DNA from: Oscarella lobularis
Taxonomy: Eukaryota; Porifera; Homoscleromorpha; Homosclerophorida; Oscarellidae
Reading direction: 5' to 3'
Length of the DNA: 64,000 bases
Assembly: GCF_947507565.1 (NCBI RefSeq)
Contig: NC_089175.1
Location: 3,151,733-3,215,732 of the forward strand
Below are positions 1 to 10,468 of the stretch, piece after piece. Every line of letters starts with the position of its first letter. The first letter of the stretch is position 1. The notes below the pieces were generated by a model, which was given only the letters and a program-made list of their open reading frames with translations, searched no databases and had not been told where the DNA came from. The translations under genes were made by a program, and so were the position numbers.

Positions 1-419
1 CTTCCGTGGACATATTCGATTGCAAGTAAGTAGTCTACCAAGAGGGGGCGAGATCTCTAATGGAGCAAATACAGTTTAATGAATATCTCTATCTTGTTCT
101 AGTCCCGATCATCGATGTGATCATCTCATTGATAGCCTTAGTGCTTGTATAGATAAAGGGAAATACGGCACCGCTATTTCCTCTGTAGAAGTAAGCTTTT
201 TTGTGCATACGCGTGAATTGATCTCATGGTCTCGTGAGGTAGAAACGTGATGTACTGAGAATAGGAATTCATTCGCTTGGATCTCCACTATAGAGCGACA
301 CGACGAACAAAATATCTACCGGTATATTGAGATTTCTTTATCGGTCTGGTCAGATCATAGATATAATATATTATATCTATGGTCAGATCGTCTGATGCCG
401 TAGCTCTCGTTACCATACC
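1..419 (+). pseudogene. ELP4: ELP4 fragment (copy A), exons 5-7, broken
   Basis: The window opens inside exon 5 of an Elongator subunit 4 copy (exon ends at 25, donor GTAAG). Exon 6 is 103-190 and exon 7 starts at 243. The frame reads [16 protein letters not shown], which matches the ELP4 core, but the next codon, TGG in the other copies, is TAG here (near 290). Further on, 8 bases are missing after position 343. A 24-bp perfect palindrome is inserted at 357-380, flanked by a duplicated GGTCAGATC. At about 419 the ELP4 sequence stops and continues as alginate-lyase sequence on the other strand. Exons 8-9 are absent, so this copy cannot make ELP4. The identification rests on alignment with the intact copy at 49093-50660. 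Confidence 0.85.
357..380. repeat. 24-bp perfect palindrome with 9-bp flanking direct repeats
   Basis: Positions 357-380 equal their own reverse complement (AT-rich, starting ATAGATATAATA). The 9-mer GGTCAGATC occurs immediately before (348-356) and immediately after (381-389), while the two other ELP4 copies have it once. This is the form of a target-site duplication around a small insertion or an excision footprint. Confidence 0.8.
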
Positions 420-1174
420 GACGAGAAATTCAAATTCGGATTCATTGCCGTCGACGCGTCGAGAAACCACGTGCGCAGGAGAAGAGCCGCGCGTTCGGCG
501 TACGATTCATTGCCGGAAAAGAAATAGGCAGCACTAAGAATCTAAGCAAAAGAGATGTTCAGGTGAGTCCTAATAATCGTACATGTAGTTTTAATTACTC
601 GCCTGTACAGTGCTAATCATATCGTCCATGGGAACCTTGTCGAAATTATCCCCGCACGGATTTCGATGTCCGTCCCTGCCGACCCACGGCAGACACGTCG
701 TCAGATCGCAGCTCGGTTTCAGCATCTGATTGCAGTTCGGCGCCGGCGTGAACGTCGCGTTGTTGCACGGCCAGCTGTATATATGGAGAAAAGCAGTGTG
801 AACACGCATTGAGGAAAAAGGTAATATATACTAGTAAGTCGCTAAGCTCTCGTAGTCGTGCTTGTCTCCGCTGGGCGGCGTCGTGGGCTTCGTCATCACG
901 CTGTATCTGTCGCGCGATACGTCTACTATATGAAACGATATACATGTATACGTGGAGATGCCTACGGTCCATTCTTCATGTTTTTGTTGGCGCGTTCGAT
1001 GAGATGACCGTAGCTTTTGAGCTCGTCGCCGCGCGTTTGACCGTTCGCTATGCGTCGCTTGAGGTCGAGCAGTGCGACGCCGTCGAATACGAACGTGTTC
1101 GGCTGCGACGGCATCGCTTCGACGACGACGACGAGCAATAGAAGCCCGCCAAAGTAGCGAGGAAAGCGATGCAT
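420..1174 (-). pseudogene. Alginate-lyase-like gene, 3'-truncated copy
   Basis: Same family as the intact gene at 52789-54674. Exon 1 is 966-1174: ATG at 1174, then a hydrophobic signal peptide (GGLLLLVVVVEA), then NTFVFDG and the alginate-lyase N-terminus. Exon 2 is 832-906 (SVMTKPTTPPSGDKHDYESL). Exon 3 is 603-774 (YWPCNNATF ... GLPW-like CLPWVGRDG) and carries eight extra codons relative to the intact gene. Exon 4 starts at 541 and runs open to about 420, where it fuses to ELP4 copy A; the half with the NNHG motif is lost. Exon 3 ends in GC instead of GT as donor (CAG|GCGAGT). Phases agree with the intact gene (2, 2, 0), so the 5' half is undamaged. The enzyme would be secreted if whole, but without its 3' half it is probably dead. 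Confidence 0.8.
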
Positions 1175-1311
1175 GTAGGGAGAATAGGCGAGTGCACGTG
1201 ATTCACGAGTACGAGGTAGGAGTAGAAAACAAAGCAAGAAAACGTGTATATTATGGTTGGAACGTAAGTGTTCTGCTCACATATACGCGATTGACTGTGT
1301 CCTTGTTTTGG

Positions 1312-2625
1312 CTAGGGTAGTTTCTTGTTTGTCATTTTGAAATAGGCCTTTTTCTGCTTTTCAAAAATGCTCAGTGCATCTTTATAAAGCCGTATGTCCC
1401 AGTAGTTGAGATCTTCTAAAATTTTTCTCTCTTTGTCTCCAAGTGGCACTTCTTTGTGCTTGTTGACGTTCACCTTTACGGATTTCTGTGGACACTTGAT
1501 GCCTAACATGAAACAGAGCATTTGCTGCGAAAGGGTAAATTCTTCCGTTATTCCAATAAATGCAACTTTATTGACAATATTTCGTCTAGCTGCAAGATAG
1601 TGCTCCTCCTTAATCTCGGGAAGAGAATGACTCGTCGATGCAATGGATTCAGGCATGTCGTCGAATTGACTGTCCAACTCGGGAAACTCTCCGAAGGTAA
1701 GCAGTCTAACAAAGTGGTTGTTTAACTGGGGTACTCGTCGTATATGAGGATGATGCACAAATTGAGTCAAAGTATTCGACTCCCTGGCAACCACTACGGA
1801 ATAAACATGACCTTTTGCCCCTTTTGATCCTTTGGGCGACCTGAGATAGTGATAGAAAGAGAGGAGTTTAGATATGGGCTCGCGAAACCAAACGAAATAG
1901 AGAAACTCCCTCGATCCTTTCACACTGAAAAAATTGTGCAGGCCGAAATTTCGTTTCGAAGTTAGAACTTGCCGTACAGTCGCCTCCGTCTTGACACGAC
2001 GATAAGCGGCCGTTCGATTCGCTCTCTCTTCCATTGTAAATAGAATCGCATTTTGAAGCGTCACTTTGTCGGGTTCAGTGTACGATAGCAGATTGTATGC
2101 GGCGGCTGCAGCAAACCCCGCGCAGTTTCGAACGCCGCTATACCTTCCCCTCACCGTTCTTTTCAGAAGCGATTCCACCGACGTTCCGCCCGTCTTCGGC
2201 AGGTGTACGAATCCGATGTGCGCTTGTCGATACTTGTTGTCAAAAGACGGTCCGTCACTAGTAAGCGACGGCGCCGCCTCGCGATGATCCGCCGCAATGT
2301 AGTAGTTGGGCAGAGGTTCGAGTCCGTAATCGGGCGTCGCTAGAACGACGCAAGTGCGAAGCATGTTGAACAGAGCACCGCAAGATGTGAAGTCGGCCGG
2401 ATCCGTGTTTTCTTTTCTCTCTTTGCCTCCGAATGGGGCCGGGAGACGGCTCCAGCGTTCCTCGCATTCCCTTTTTGTCACGTATCTCATCAGGGCCCGT
2501 AGAGTTTTCTGTTGGGCGTCTCTCATTCTGTTTTTAGGACAGGGTAATCTTTTTTCAGCGATGAACAAACCGACGAGTACGATCCAAGTCGCAGCTAGAA
2601 AAATAGCAAGAATTTTCTGTGTCAT
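1312..2625 (-). CDS. Golgi-type carbohydrate sulfotransferase, copy 1
   Basis: Single open frame of 437 residues starting at ATG 2625. A short cytosolic tail is followed by one membrane span (residues about 5-23, LAIFLAATWIVLVGLF), typical of a type II Golgi enzyme. The PAPS-binding motifs of the Sulfotransfer_2-type family are visible: 5'-phosphosulfate loop FVHLPKTGGTSVE at 139-151 and 3'-phosphate region WFREPISKLLSFYHY at 246-260. It would transfer sulfate from PAPS to a glycan, but the acceptor cannot be read from sequence. The gene is intronless in an intron-dense neighbourhood. It is diverged from, but collinear with, the copies at 47668 and 51135, and shares an almost invariant C-terminus (LGDKERKILEDLNYWDIRL). 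It is divergent to ELP4-B across about 495 bp. Confidence 0.85.
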   Translation of the reverse strand: MTQKILAIFLAATWIVLVGLFIAEKRLPCPKNRMRDAQQKTLRALMRYVTKRECEERWSRLPAPFGGKERKENTDPADFTSCGALFNMLRTCVVLATPDYGLEPLPNYYIAADHREAAPSLTSDGPSFDNKYRQAHIGFVHLPKTGGTSVESLLKRTVRGRYSGVRNCAGFAAAAAYNLLSYTEPDKVTLQNAILFTMEERANRTAAYRRVKTEATVRQVLTSKRNFGLHNFFSVKGSREFLYFVWFREPISKLLSFYHYLRSPKGSKGAKGHVYSVVVARESNTLTQFVHHPHIRRVPQLNNHFVRLLTFGEFPELDSQFDDMPESIASTSHSLPEIKEEHYLAARRNIVNKVAFIGITEEFTLSQQMLCFMLGIKCPQKSVKVNVNKHKEVPLGDKERKILEDLNYWDIRLYKDALSIFEKQKKAYFKMTNKKLP

Positions 2626-3120
2626 TGAACTTGATTGAAGAAGAGATTTTCAGCGTCGAGCGACGTTTACTAACGGCCCAAGGACTACAGTTGCAATTCG
2701 TTTAGTGGAGGAGTGGGCGACGCGCTGCGGCATGCGTAAATTACGCATGCCGCCCGCAAAGTATCCATTGCACAAATCACATGTACATACTAGAGAATGA
2801 TGGCCTGGTGTTGGCCATCATGCATAGCCTCCCACCGCTTACAGGACGCCTTAGATAATGTGACGTCATAAAATTTCGCGTTACAATATTATATATTTAC
2901 GCTGTTGTATATACATGTATATCAGTCCTGCAGCTCAGTCCTACATACGATACTGGCTTTGAAGTTTATTGTATGTGTAGGTATGTGGGTACGGGAGTGT
3001 ACACGCGTACATACCCACGCATAGAGAAAGAGAGAGAGAGCCTCCCTCGCCGTTATATGGGCTCGCAAACTGCGTTTGCGGTGGTCGGCTCATAACCTGC
3101 ACGTGCACGTGATCCCACGC
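2626..3120. promoter_or_regulatory. Divergent intergenic region between sulfotransferase 1 and ELP4-B
   Basis: The region between the two start codons holds a near-perfect palindrome with 13-bp arms (2727-2739 and 2741-2753, GCGGCATGCGTAA core), and a second 9-bp-arm hairpin near 2797-2821 (ATGATGGCC / GGCCATCAT). CACGTGATCC lies just before the ELP4 ATG and is conserved in the intact copy. A bidirectional promoter role is inferred from position only. Confidence 0.45.
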
Positions 3121-4370
3121 ATGGAGAAGACGAAACCGGCCTTTCGGCGTCGCGCGACGGCTCTGCCGCGCGGAACGCGTCTCTCCGTGCAAAACGGTCA
3201 ACTCCTCGTCTCGACGGGAGTCCCCTCTGCCGATCAGGCCATCGGTTAGCGAGATCGATTCAGAAATACGTTTGATGCCCTCGAAAACGCGCTTCATCTC
3301 CATCTTCTAGGCGGAGGATTAGCAGTAGGAACGGTGCTTCTAATTGGTAGGTGAAATCGCAGCGTGCAAAGCAAGGAAATAGCTCGTTTTCCGCAGAAGA
3401 GGACGCGCACTCGTCCTACCCCGAAATTCTACTCCGATATTTCTTCGCCGAGGGCGTCGTCTTCGGTCACGGCGCGTACGTAGCAAGCGGCGCCGTCAAA
3501 TCGACTGGAGTAGAACTGATCGAGGTGAAAATATTATTATATAATTTTAATATTTTTTATTGTCTTTATTTGAGACACGTGCTTTGAATTCTTTAGACGC
3601 TTCCTGCCTTGTGCAGCGACACGGAGAAGTCTCAGGAGTCGAAGGACGATATGAAGATAGCGTGGCGATATCGAGATTTACCCGAGGTGCAAAGAACCTC
3701 TTGATTAGCATTTGATTATTGGTATCTCTTATATTATGATGAAGCAATCCGCATCAGCTCAATTCGGTCATTCCTTTGATCTGAGTCGCTGCATGGACGC
3801 GAGGGAGGTCGAGAAAACTTCCGTGGACATATTCGATTGCAAGTAAGTGGTCTACCAAGAGAGAGAGAGAGAGGGAGCAAATAGAGTTTATTGTTCTAGT
3901 TCCGATCATCGATGTGATCATCTCATCGATAGCCTTAGTGCTTGTATGGATAAAGGGAAATACAGAACTATTCCCTCTGTAGAAGTAAGGCCGTTTTTTG
4001 TGCATACATATGCGTGAAATAATCTCATGGTCCTGTGACGTAGAAACGATGTACTGAGAATAGGAATTCATTCGCTTGGATCTCCACTATGGAGCGACAC
4101 GACAAACAAAACGTCTGTATTGAGATTTATTTATCGACTTCGCGGTCTGGTCAGATCGTCCTATGCTGTGGCTCTCGTTACCATACCAACGCATCTATTT
4201 CGCGTAATCAACAAATAAAACAATGACTCTACGAGTTTAATTTATTCTACGTTTATAGGACGAAGCGTTCGTTCGACGAGTCGAGCATCTCAGCGACGTC
4301 GCAGTTCATCTGGAGTCATTTGAAGGCTCGGAAAAAGAAAAGAATCCCGTTTATAAAGACTATCACGGTG

Positions 4371-4410
<40 letters not shown>

Positions 4411-4706
4411 CAGTACACCCAAACCTAAATGTATATATATATATATATATGGTATATGAATTTTATGAGCAGTTATTTCTCGTAGGTCTTTTTCACATTC
4501 GTCGTCTTTCTCGTCTGAATTCTCTCGCATGTCACTTGCCGGAGACAACCAGTTTGGCGTTCAAGTTGCATCGCAAGAAATTCGCCGTCGAGAAGCTCTA
4601 CCTGCCGCCGGACGCGTCCGAGACGGCCAGTCGATCGAAGGGCAGTGGTGGTAGCGCGAGCTGTGGTAGTGGAACGCACGCGGGAAAAGCTGCGTTGGAG
4701 TTCTAG
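3121..4706 (+). pseudogene. ELP4: Elongator complex protein 4 (copy B) with a 2-bp frameshift
   Basis: Nine exons can be placed: 3121-3244, 3311-3346, 3397-3524, 3597-3686, 3745-3842, 3900-3984, 4044-4203, 4259-4367, 4486-4706. Recognisable ELP4 pieces are [80 protein letters not shown] and [22 protein letters not shown]4 is a RecA-fold subunit of the ELP4-5-6 ring of Elongator, which serves wobble-uridine modification of tRNA. Exon 7 opens AAACGATGTACTG where the intact copy has AAACGTAATGTACTG; two bases are lost, so exon 7 leaves the ELP4 frame while its downstream sequence is still well preserved. Exon length (160 vs 162) confirms the loss. All other exons keep the family frame, so the break is recent, or is a sequencing error. 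Confidence 0.88.
4372..4451. repeat. (GA)n and (TA)n microsatellites in ELP4-B intron 8
   Basis: A pure GA run of about 36 bp (4372-4407) is followed after 24 bases by a pure TA run (4432-4451). In the intact ELP4 copy the same intron has no GA run and only a short TA run (50400-50413). Confidence 0.9.
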
Positions 4707-4996
4707 AGGGGGAGAATCCGCTGAGGCAGAGCGAGACGTCAATACCTATTAATCTTTCTGACGGCTATTTCTTTCCTATTCCAATCTATGCCTTTTTACG
4801 AGGCTCCCACGAAACACCCAAATCGCTATGATGCCATTCCAAATTGCTATTGCGAAATATATTAACATATAGAGATTAGATTTGTGTGTGTATGGGGAAG
4901 GGAAGTATCGAGTCGGGGATTCGGAGCAGCCGTTCTTTGCGGCCTATGAAATTTCTCCATCATTTTGCTCGAACTAAGCCGAGTCGAGCGTACAAT
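4707..4996. repeat. 3' flank of ELP4-B, duplicated downstream of ELP4-C
   Basis: Non-coding. It matches 50661-50946 closely (shared GAAATTTCTCCATCATTTTG and GCTCGAACTAAGCC). The match ends abruptly at the AATAT ending at about 4998, where the truncated ankyrin gene begins. Confidence 0.8.
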
Positions 4997-5007
4997 ATTT
5001 GTAATAG

Positions 5008-8000
5008 TATGGGTGGACTCCTCTGCATCATGCCTGCAAGAGTGGAAACATTTTTGGAATGAAATGGCTTGTGGAACACAACGCTGATATCAATAGCGTC
5101 GACAGGGTTAGAAGATTTCACTTGTGATACTTTTATTCTTATTTCATCTTCAGAGGGGTGAAACGCCTTTTATGTGGGCGTGTCGAAGTCACATCAATCG
5201 TTTAGCGAAAGTTCGCTACTTGTGTGAAAAAGGAGCTGACTGTCAAGCAAAAGATCACGTGAGATGTTGTTTATTTGCTACAAATTCAACAAATCGCCGT
5301 CTTTTTTATTCAGGAAGGGAAGACGGCTTTGTTTCATGCCAAGTGTGAAGATGACGAAGTGAAAGATGTTCTTCGATATCTTGTCATTGAGAAAGGCATT
5401 GATATCAATTCTGTTGATAAGGTCGCATTCTTACGATATTTTACATTTTTGTTTGTTAATCCTATTTTAGGAGGGAACGACACCCTTATTGGACGCATGT
5501 TATTATAATTCTTCTTTCCTTGCCATTCAGCAACTAATTGAATTAGGAGCTGACCTTTCTGTCAGAAATAAGGTTAGTCAGAATTCTCATTTCTCAATCG
5601 TTCTCTATTCAAATCTTTGTAGAGAAAACAAAATGCATTGCATAAGGTTGCAAAAAGCTATCAAAGCGTAGACGCATCAGTTATTGATCTATTGATTAAG
5701 AAGGGTGACGTCACGTGTCAAGATCAGGTGACGTGATTTTCTTGTAAATTAGAGAGAATCTATAAACGTGAATTTCAGTACGGATTGACACCTTATGAGG
5801 TGGCACGTGATGGTTACATTCGAGCTCTCCTTCGACGTCATCATTTTGATTCAGTTCCCTTATGTATTTATTTTAATAGGACGCCGCCCGATTTTCCGTT
5901 CTTCAACGAGAAACGGTTCGTCCGGATTCTATTAAATTCTGCGTAGTTGGCAGCAAAATGGCGGGAAAAACGACGTACGTGAATTCTCTTCTTCAACTCA
6001 ATCAACCTCTACCCAAGAACGAAGATCGTACGCCGGGCGTGGAAATTCACAATTGCCAAATTCCTGGAGTTGGCAAAGGATCGGCGTGGGACTTTGGGGC
6101 CCAACCCACATTCCACAGTGCACACGGTCTCTTCTTTCAAAAGTCCAATACATTGTTCATTCTTGTCCTTCCTGTTCAGAAAGGAGAAAAGATGACGTCA
6201 GAAATGATTCTTCGTCTTCTAGAAAGGGACGATTTTGGTGTGCATTCTCTAAAGCTGCATTGAGAACGCTTCCGCCTCACTTGAAATCACGCATTCGCCT
6301 TCTTGATCTAATTGGTTTCAATGAGGAGGCGGGAGTTGAAGTGAGGTTCGAGCTGAAACGAATCGCCGAAATTCTTCAAAACGAATTTGGAGACACTTTT
6401 GAAATTTCAGGCGTGCTTGAAATGGATTGCAGCAAGCGCCAATCAGATCGGATGAACGACTGTCGAAAGAAACTGAAATATATCCGCGAAAAAATGCTAG
6501 AGGTAATAGCCGAGTCGTCTTTAGTACTTTATCTTTAAAATTTATCTTTGCACACCGACAGACAGCGGATGATGTCCCTAAACTGTGCCATGCCATTGAG
6601 CAGTATCTTTCTCTTCCCAATGAGAAGAGAAAGAATCCACTGGCGTATTTTCTGACAGCTGATGAATTTGAAAAGTGGGTTGCTGAAAAAGTTGGCATCA
6701 AATTGGCTGAGGACGAGAAAAAAGTGGCCGTGGAGTATCTAGACTCGTCTGGAATAGTGAGTAAATCTTATATATTTATTTGTGAATCATATATTATGTT
6801 TACGTAGATAATTAATCTTGGTCGTCGAATTTGCCTACAGCCTATCTGGCTTTGTCACAGTGTGATCGGTCCTCTTCTCGCTCCGCCCTATTTCGTTGTC
6901 GCTATGCCTGCCACAAAATTCGGCAGAGCGTCAAAAAAAAGATATCCAATCGGCTCTGACGAATTTCGGAAATTATCTCAAGCAAAAGGGCAACCCGTCT
7001 CCATTTGTGGTGACAGCCGACGAAGCAATTGAAATTCTTCGCTACTTGGAACTGTGCATTCCAATGGAAAAGGAGCCAGGAGTGTATCAGATTCCAGCAC
7101 TTCTTGACGATTCAATTCCTCGCGACGCCTGGGTTGAAGATTCGACGCTGGACGTGTATCGTGGCCAACAATACGAGTGCGCGCGTTGCGTCGACATCAT
7201 CTCGCCGTCGTCATTCGTCGTCTTTCAATGTCGTTCTTTTTGGAAAACGTAAGCCACCGGGCGTGGAAGGACGGCGTAAAATTGGTGAAAATTGTCGGCG
7301 ACAAAGTAATTGAATGCCTCATCGAATCCGGAATAAAGAAGGAGCACTGCTGCATTGACATCATTCTTCGCTGGTCGAGCAAAGCCGACTGCGAAAGAGT
7401 GGCTAAAGAATTCCTCGACGAGCTCAAAGCGATTATCGCGAAGGCGTGCGATGAGAGAAGCCCGGGTGTCATACTCAATTGGTTCTATTTGGACTGTACT
7501 CATCTCAAACAACTTGACGAAGATCCGGCTATTTATTCATCGAGCGAAGTCGATCAAAAGGTCAATGCCGCGGCTTTCAATAATTTCTTGTTTTCAAATC
7601 GCCCGGAAAAATGGAATCGTTCGTCTATTAGAGACCTGGTGATTATGGAAGAGAAGCCAAAGGTAATCATTTCAATCAGAAGAATGTCTTTTTGACTTTC
7701 TCTCGTACTAGAGCACAGCCGTTTCTGTGGATTCTCCTCCGACTCGCTTTTCAACAGGTGCCCGCTCCGAGTATTTTCCCGACGACGATGAGTTGTCAGA
7801 CCATGTGATCATGGAAGAGAAGCACGAGGTAATTATTTAGACAAGCAATGCGGGATATTCAATATCTCTTATATTTAGCATGACCCTGTTTCTCAGCAAA
7901 CTTTCTTCGCTTCGGGTACACGCTCCGATTCTCCCGCTAAAGATTCTTTTTCCGACGACGATGAGTTGGTATCAGACCAGGCGATCATGCAAGAGAAGCA

Positions 8001-8404
8001 AGAGGTAATGATTTAGACAGCAATGTGGGATATTCAATATCTCTTATATTTAGCATGACGCGGTTTCTCAGCAAACTTTCTTCGCTTCAGGTGCACACTC
8101 CGATTCTCCCGCTAAAGATTCTGATTCTTTTCCCGGCGACGACGAGTTGCTTACGGACCAGGTGATAACAGCGTGCTCTCGCGTCCGAGGATCACTCTGG
8201 GAAGAAATTGGCGCTTGCGTCATTGATTTGGACGCAATCAAACAGATCCGCGGTAGCCACCCCTTACGTATGAAGATGGTGCTCGATTCGTGGAAAACAG
8301 CAAAATCACCAACTGTAGGTGAGCTTCTACATTGGCTTGAGGAGGTTGGCGTTAACCGAACGGTTATCAAAACAAAATACAAAGACCTATATGGACGTAA
8401 GTAA
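5008..8404 (+). pseudogene. Ankyrin-Roc-COR-Death protein, 5'-truncated and frameshifted
   Basis: Six exons each carrying about one ankyrin repeat in phase 0 (5008-5106, 5154-5258, 5314-5421, 5471-5572, 5623-5727, 5779-~5843) lead into a Roc GTPase exon (5880-6502). The Roc P-loop is GSKMAGKTTYVNSL, and WDFGAQPTFHSAHGLFF stands at the G3 position. COR follows (6562-6756, 6808-7662: NLGRRICLQPIW, GPLLAPPYF), then acidic linker exons (7712-7828, 7879-8004) and a last exon with a Death domain (8054-8404, GSLWEEIGACVIDLDAIKQI). No N-terminal exons exist: sequence just upstream belongs to the ELP4 duplicon. Family reading changes frame near 6225-6240, at a run of eight A at 6933-6940, and near 7240-7250. 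One intron would be only ~26-36 bp (5844-5879). Members with this domain order are signalling GTPases, but this copy looks dead or badly assembled. Confidence 0.8.
7829..8120 (+). repeat. Tandem exon-intron duplication inside the ROCO-type gene
   Basis: Exon 7879-8004 and the start of exon 8054-8404 begin with nearly the same coding sequence (HDPVSQQTFFASG and HDAVSQQTFFASG). The introns before them are also nearly identical (both end GATATTCAATATCTCTTATA plus TTTAG). This is a duplication of one linker exon with its intron. Confidence 0.85.
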
Positions 8405-8860
8405 CCAGTTTTTTTTATTTTTATTTCTGTTCTTTATCGTTTTGGCAAGCTGTGCTATTTGTATAAGGTATCGTTTTCTGATATTTTGCTAACTGTGACC
8501 ATTTTTACTTTATATTTTTTCGTTATTTTTCGTTAAGATTATATCCATATGTCAATTCCCGTACGTGTAGGCGTCCAACGCACGGAAAGACGTCGAAATG
8601 AAGAAGGAGTCGGCTGAAAAGGACCATGGACAGCAAAGGAAAGACAAAGACTCCGCAGCCGTCGAGAATGAACAGGAAACGGGGAGCGGGATCTCCCTTT
8701 GGGAAACCAACTGAGGAAATGTCGAAGAATCGAGACCACGTTCGACGAACAAGCACTACATCGCTTTGCGATCGACGCATCACAAGCTGAATCACGTCGC
8801 TCTTCGCCAAGTTCTCATCGCCTCCATTCTGGAAAGTTCGTGTGTCTCTTTCAATCGAAG
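8405..8860 (+). other. Non-array sequence before the minisatellite; possible exon 8572-8860, unassigned
   Basis: 8405-8555 is AT-rich and looks non-coding. From about 8572 (after GTGTAG) base composition becomes exon-like. The segment ends CAATCGAAG|GTACGTAC, a good splice donor supplied by the first array unit. Two frames are open across the last 100-160 bases and no protein family is recognised in either. It could be an upstream exon of the LZTFL1 piece at 23774, but I could not match the LZTFL1 N-terminus or reconcile the phase. Confidence 0.3.
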
Positions 8861-10468
8861 GTACGTACACCGCCATATATACACCGCTTGCCGGAATATA
8901 TACACCACTTGCCGGAATATATACACCGCCTGCCAGCGGAGTACGTACACCACGTGCCGTAATATATACACCGCCTGCCGGCGGAGTACGTACACCACTT
9001 GCCGGAATATATACACCGCCTGCCAGCGGAGTACGTACACCACGTGCCGTAATATATACACCGCCTGCCGGCGGAGTACGTACACCACTTGCCGGAATAT
9101 ATACACCGCCTGCCAGCGGAGTACGTACACCACGTGCCGGAATATATACACCGCCTGCCGGCGGAGTACGTACACCACTTGCCGGAATATATACACCGCC
9201 TGCCGGCGGAGTACGTACACCACTTGCCGGAATATATACACCGCCTGCCGGCGGAGTACGTACACGACTTGCCGTAATATATACACCGCCTGCCGGAATA
9301 TATACAGCACTTGCCGTAATATATACACCGCCTGCCGGCGGAGTACGTACACCACTTGCCGTAATATATACACCGCCTGCCGGCGGAGTACGTACACCAC
9401 TTGCCGGAATATATACACCGCCTGCCAGCGGAGTACGTACACCACGTGCCGTAATATATACACCGCCTGCCGGCGGAGTACGTACACCACTTGCCGTAAT
9501 ATATACACCGCCTGCCGGCGGAGTACGTACACCACTTGCCCGAATATATACACCGCCTGCCGGCGGAGTACGTACACCACTTGCCCGAATATATACACCG
9601 CCTGCCAGCGGAGTACGTACACCACTTGCCGTAATATATACACCGCCTACCGGCGGAGTACGTACGCCACGTGCCGTAATATATACACCGCCTGCCGGCG
9701 GAGTACGTACACCACTTGCCGTAATATATACACCGCCTGCCGGCGGAGTACGTACACCACTTGCCGTAATATATACACCGCCTACCGGCGGAGTACGTAC
9801 ACCACTTGCCGGAATATATACACCGCCTGCCGGAATATATACACCACTTGCCGTAATATATACACCGCTTGCCGGAATATATACAGCACTTGCCGTAATA
9901 TATACACCGCCTGCCGGCGGAGTACGTACACCACTTGCCGTAATATATACACCGCCTGCCGGCGGAGTACGTACACCACTTGCCGGAATATATACACCGC
10001 CTGCCGGAATATATACAGCACTTGCCGTAATATATACACCGCCTGCCAGCGGAGTACGTACACCACTTGCCGTAATATATACACCGCCTGCCGGCGGAGT
10101 ACGTACACCACTTGCCGGAATATATACACCGCCTGCCGGCGGAGTACGTACACCACTTGCCGGAATATATACACCGCCTGCCGGCGGAGTACGTACACCA
10201 CTTGCCGTAATATATACACCGCCTGCCGGAATATATACAGCACTTGCCGTAATATATACACCGCCTGCCGGCGGAGTACGTACACCACTTGCCGTAATAT
10301 ATACACCGCCTGCCGGCGGAGTACGTACACCACTTGCCGGAATATATACACCGCCTGCCAGCGGAGTACGTACACCACGTGCCGTAATATATACACCGCC
10401 TGCCGGCGGAGTACGTACACCACTTGCCGTAATATATACACCGCCTGCCGGCGGAGTACGTACACCAC

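Noticed and set aside
646-972. 108-codon minus-strand ORF over the truncated lyase
   Set aside because: It crosses the real exon 2-3 intron in the wrong frame; lyase exons explain the sequence.
2941-3303. 120-codon minus-strand ORF upstream of ELP4-B
   Set aside because: It is antisense to ELP4 exon 1 and a GA-rich tract, with no family resemblance.
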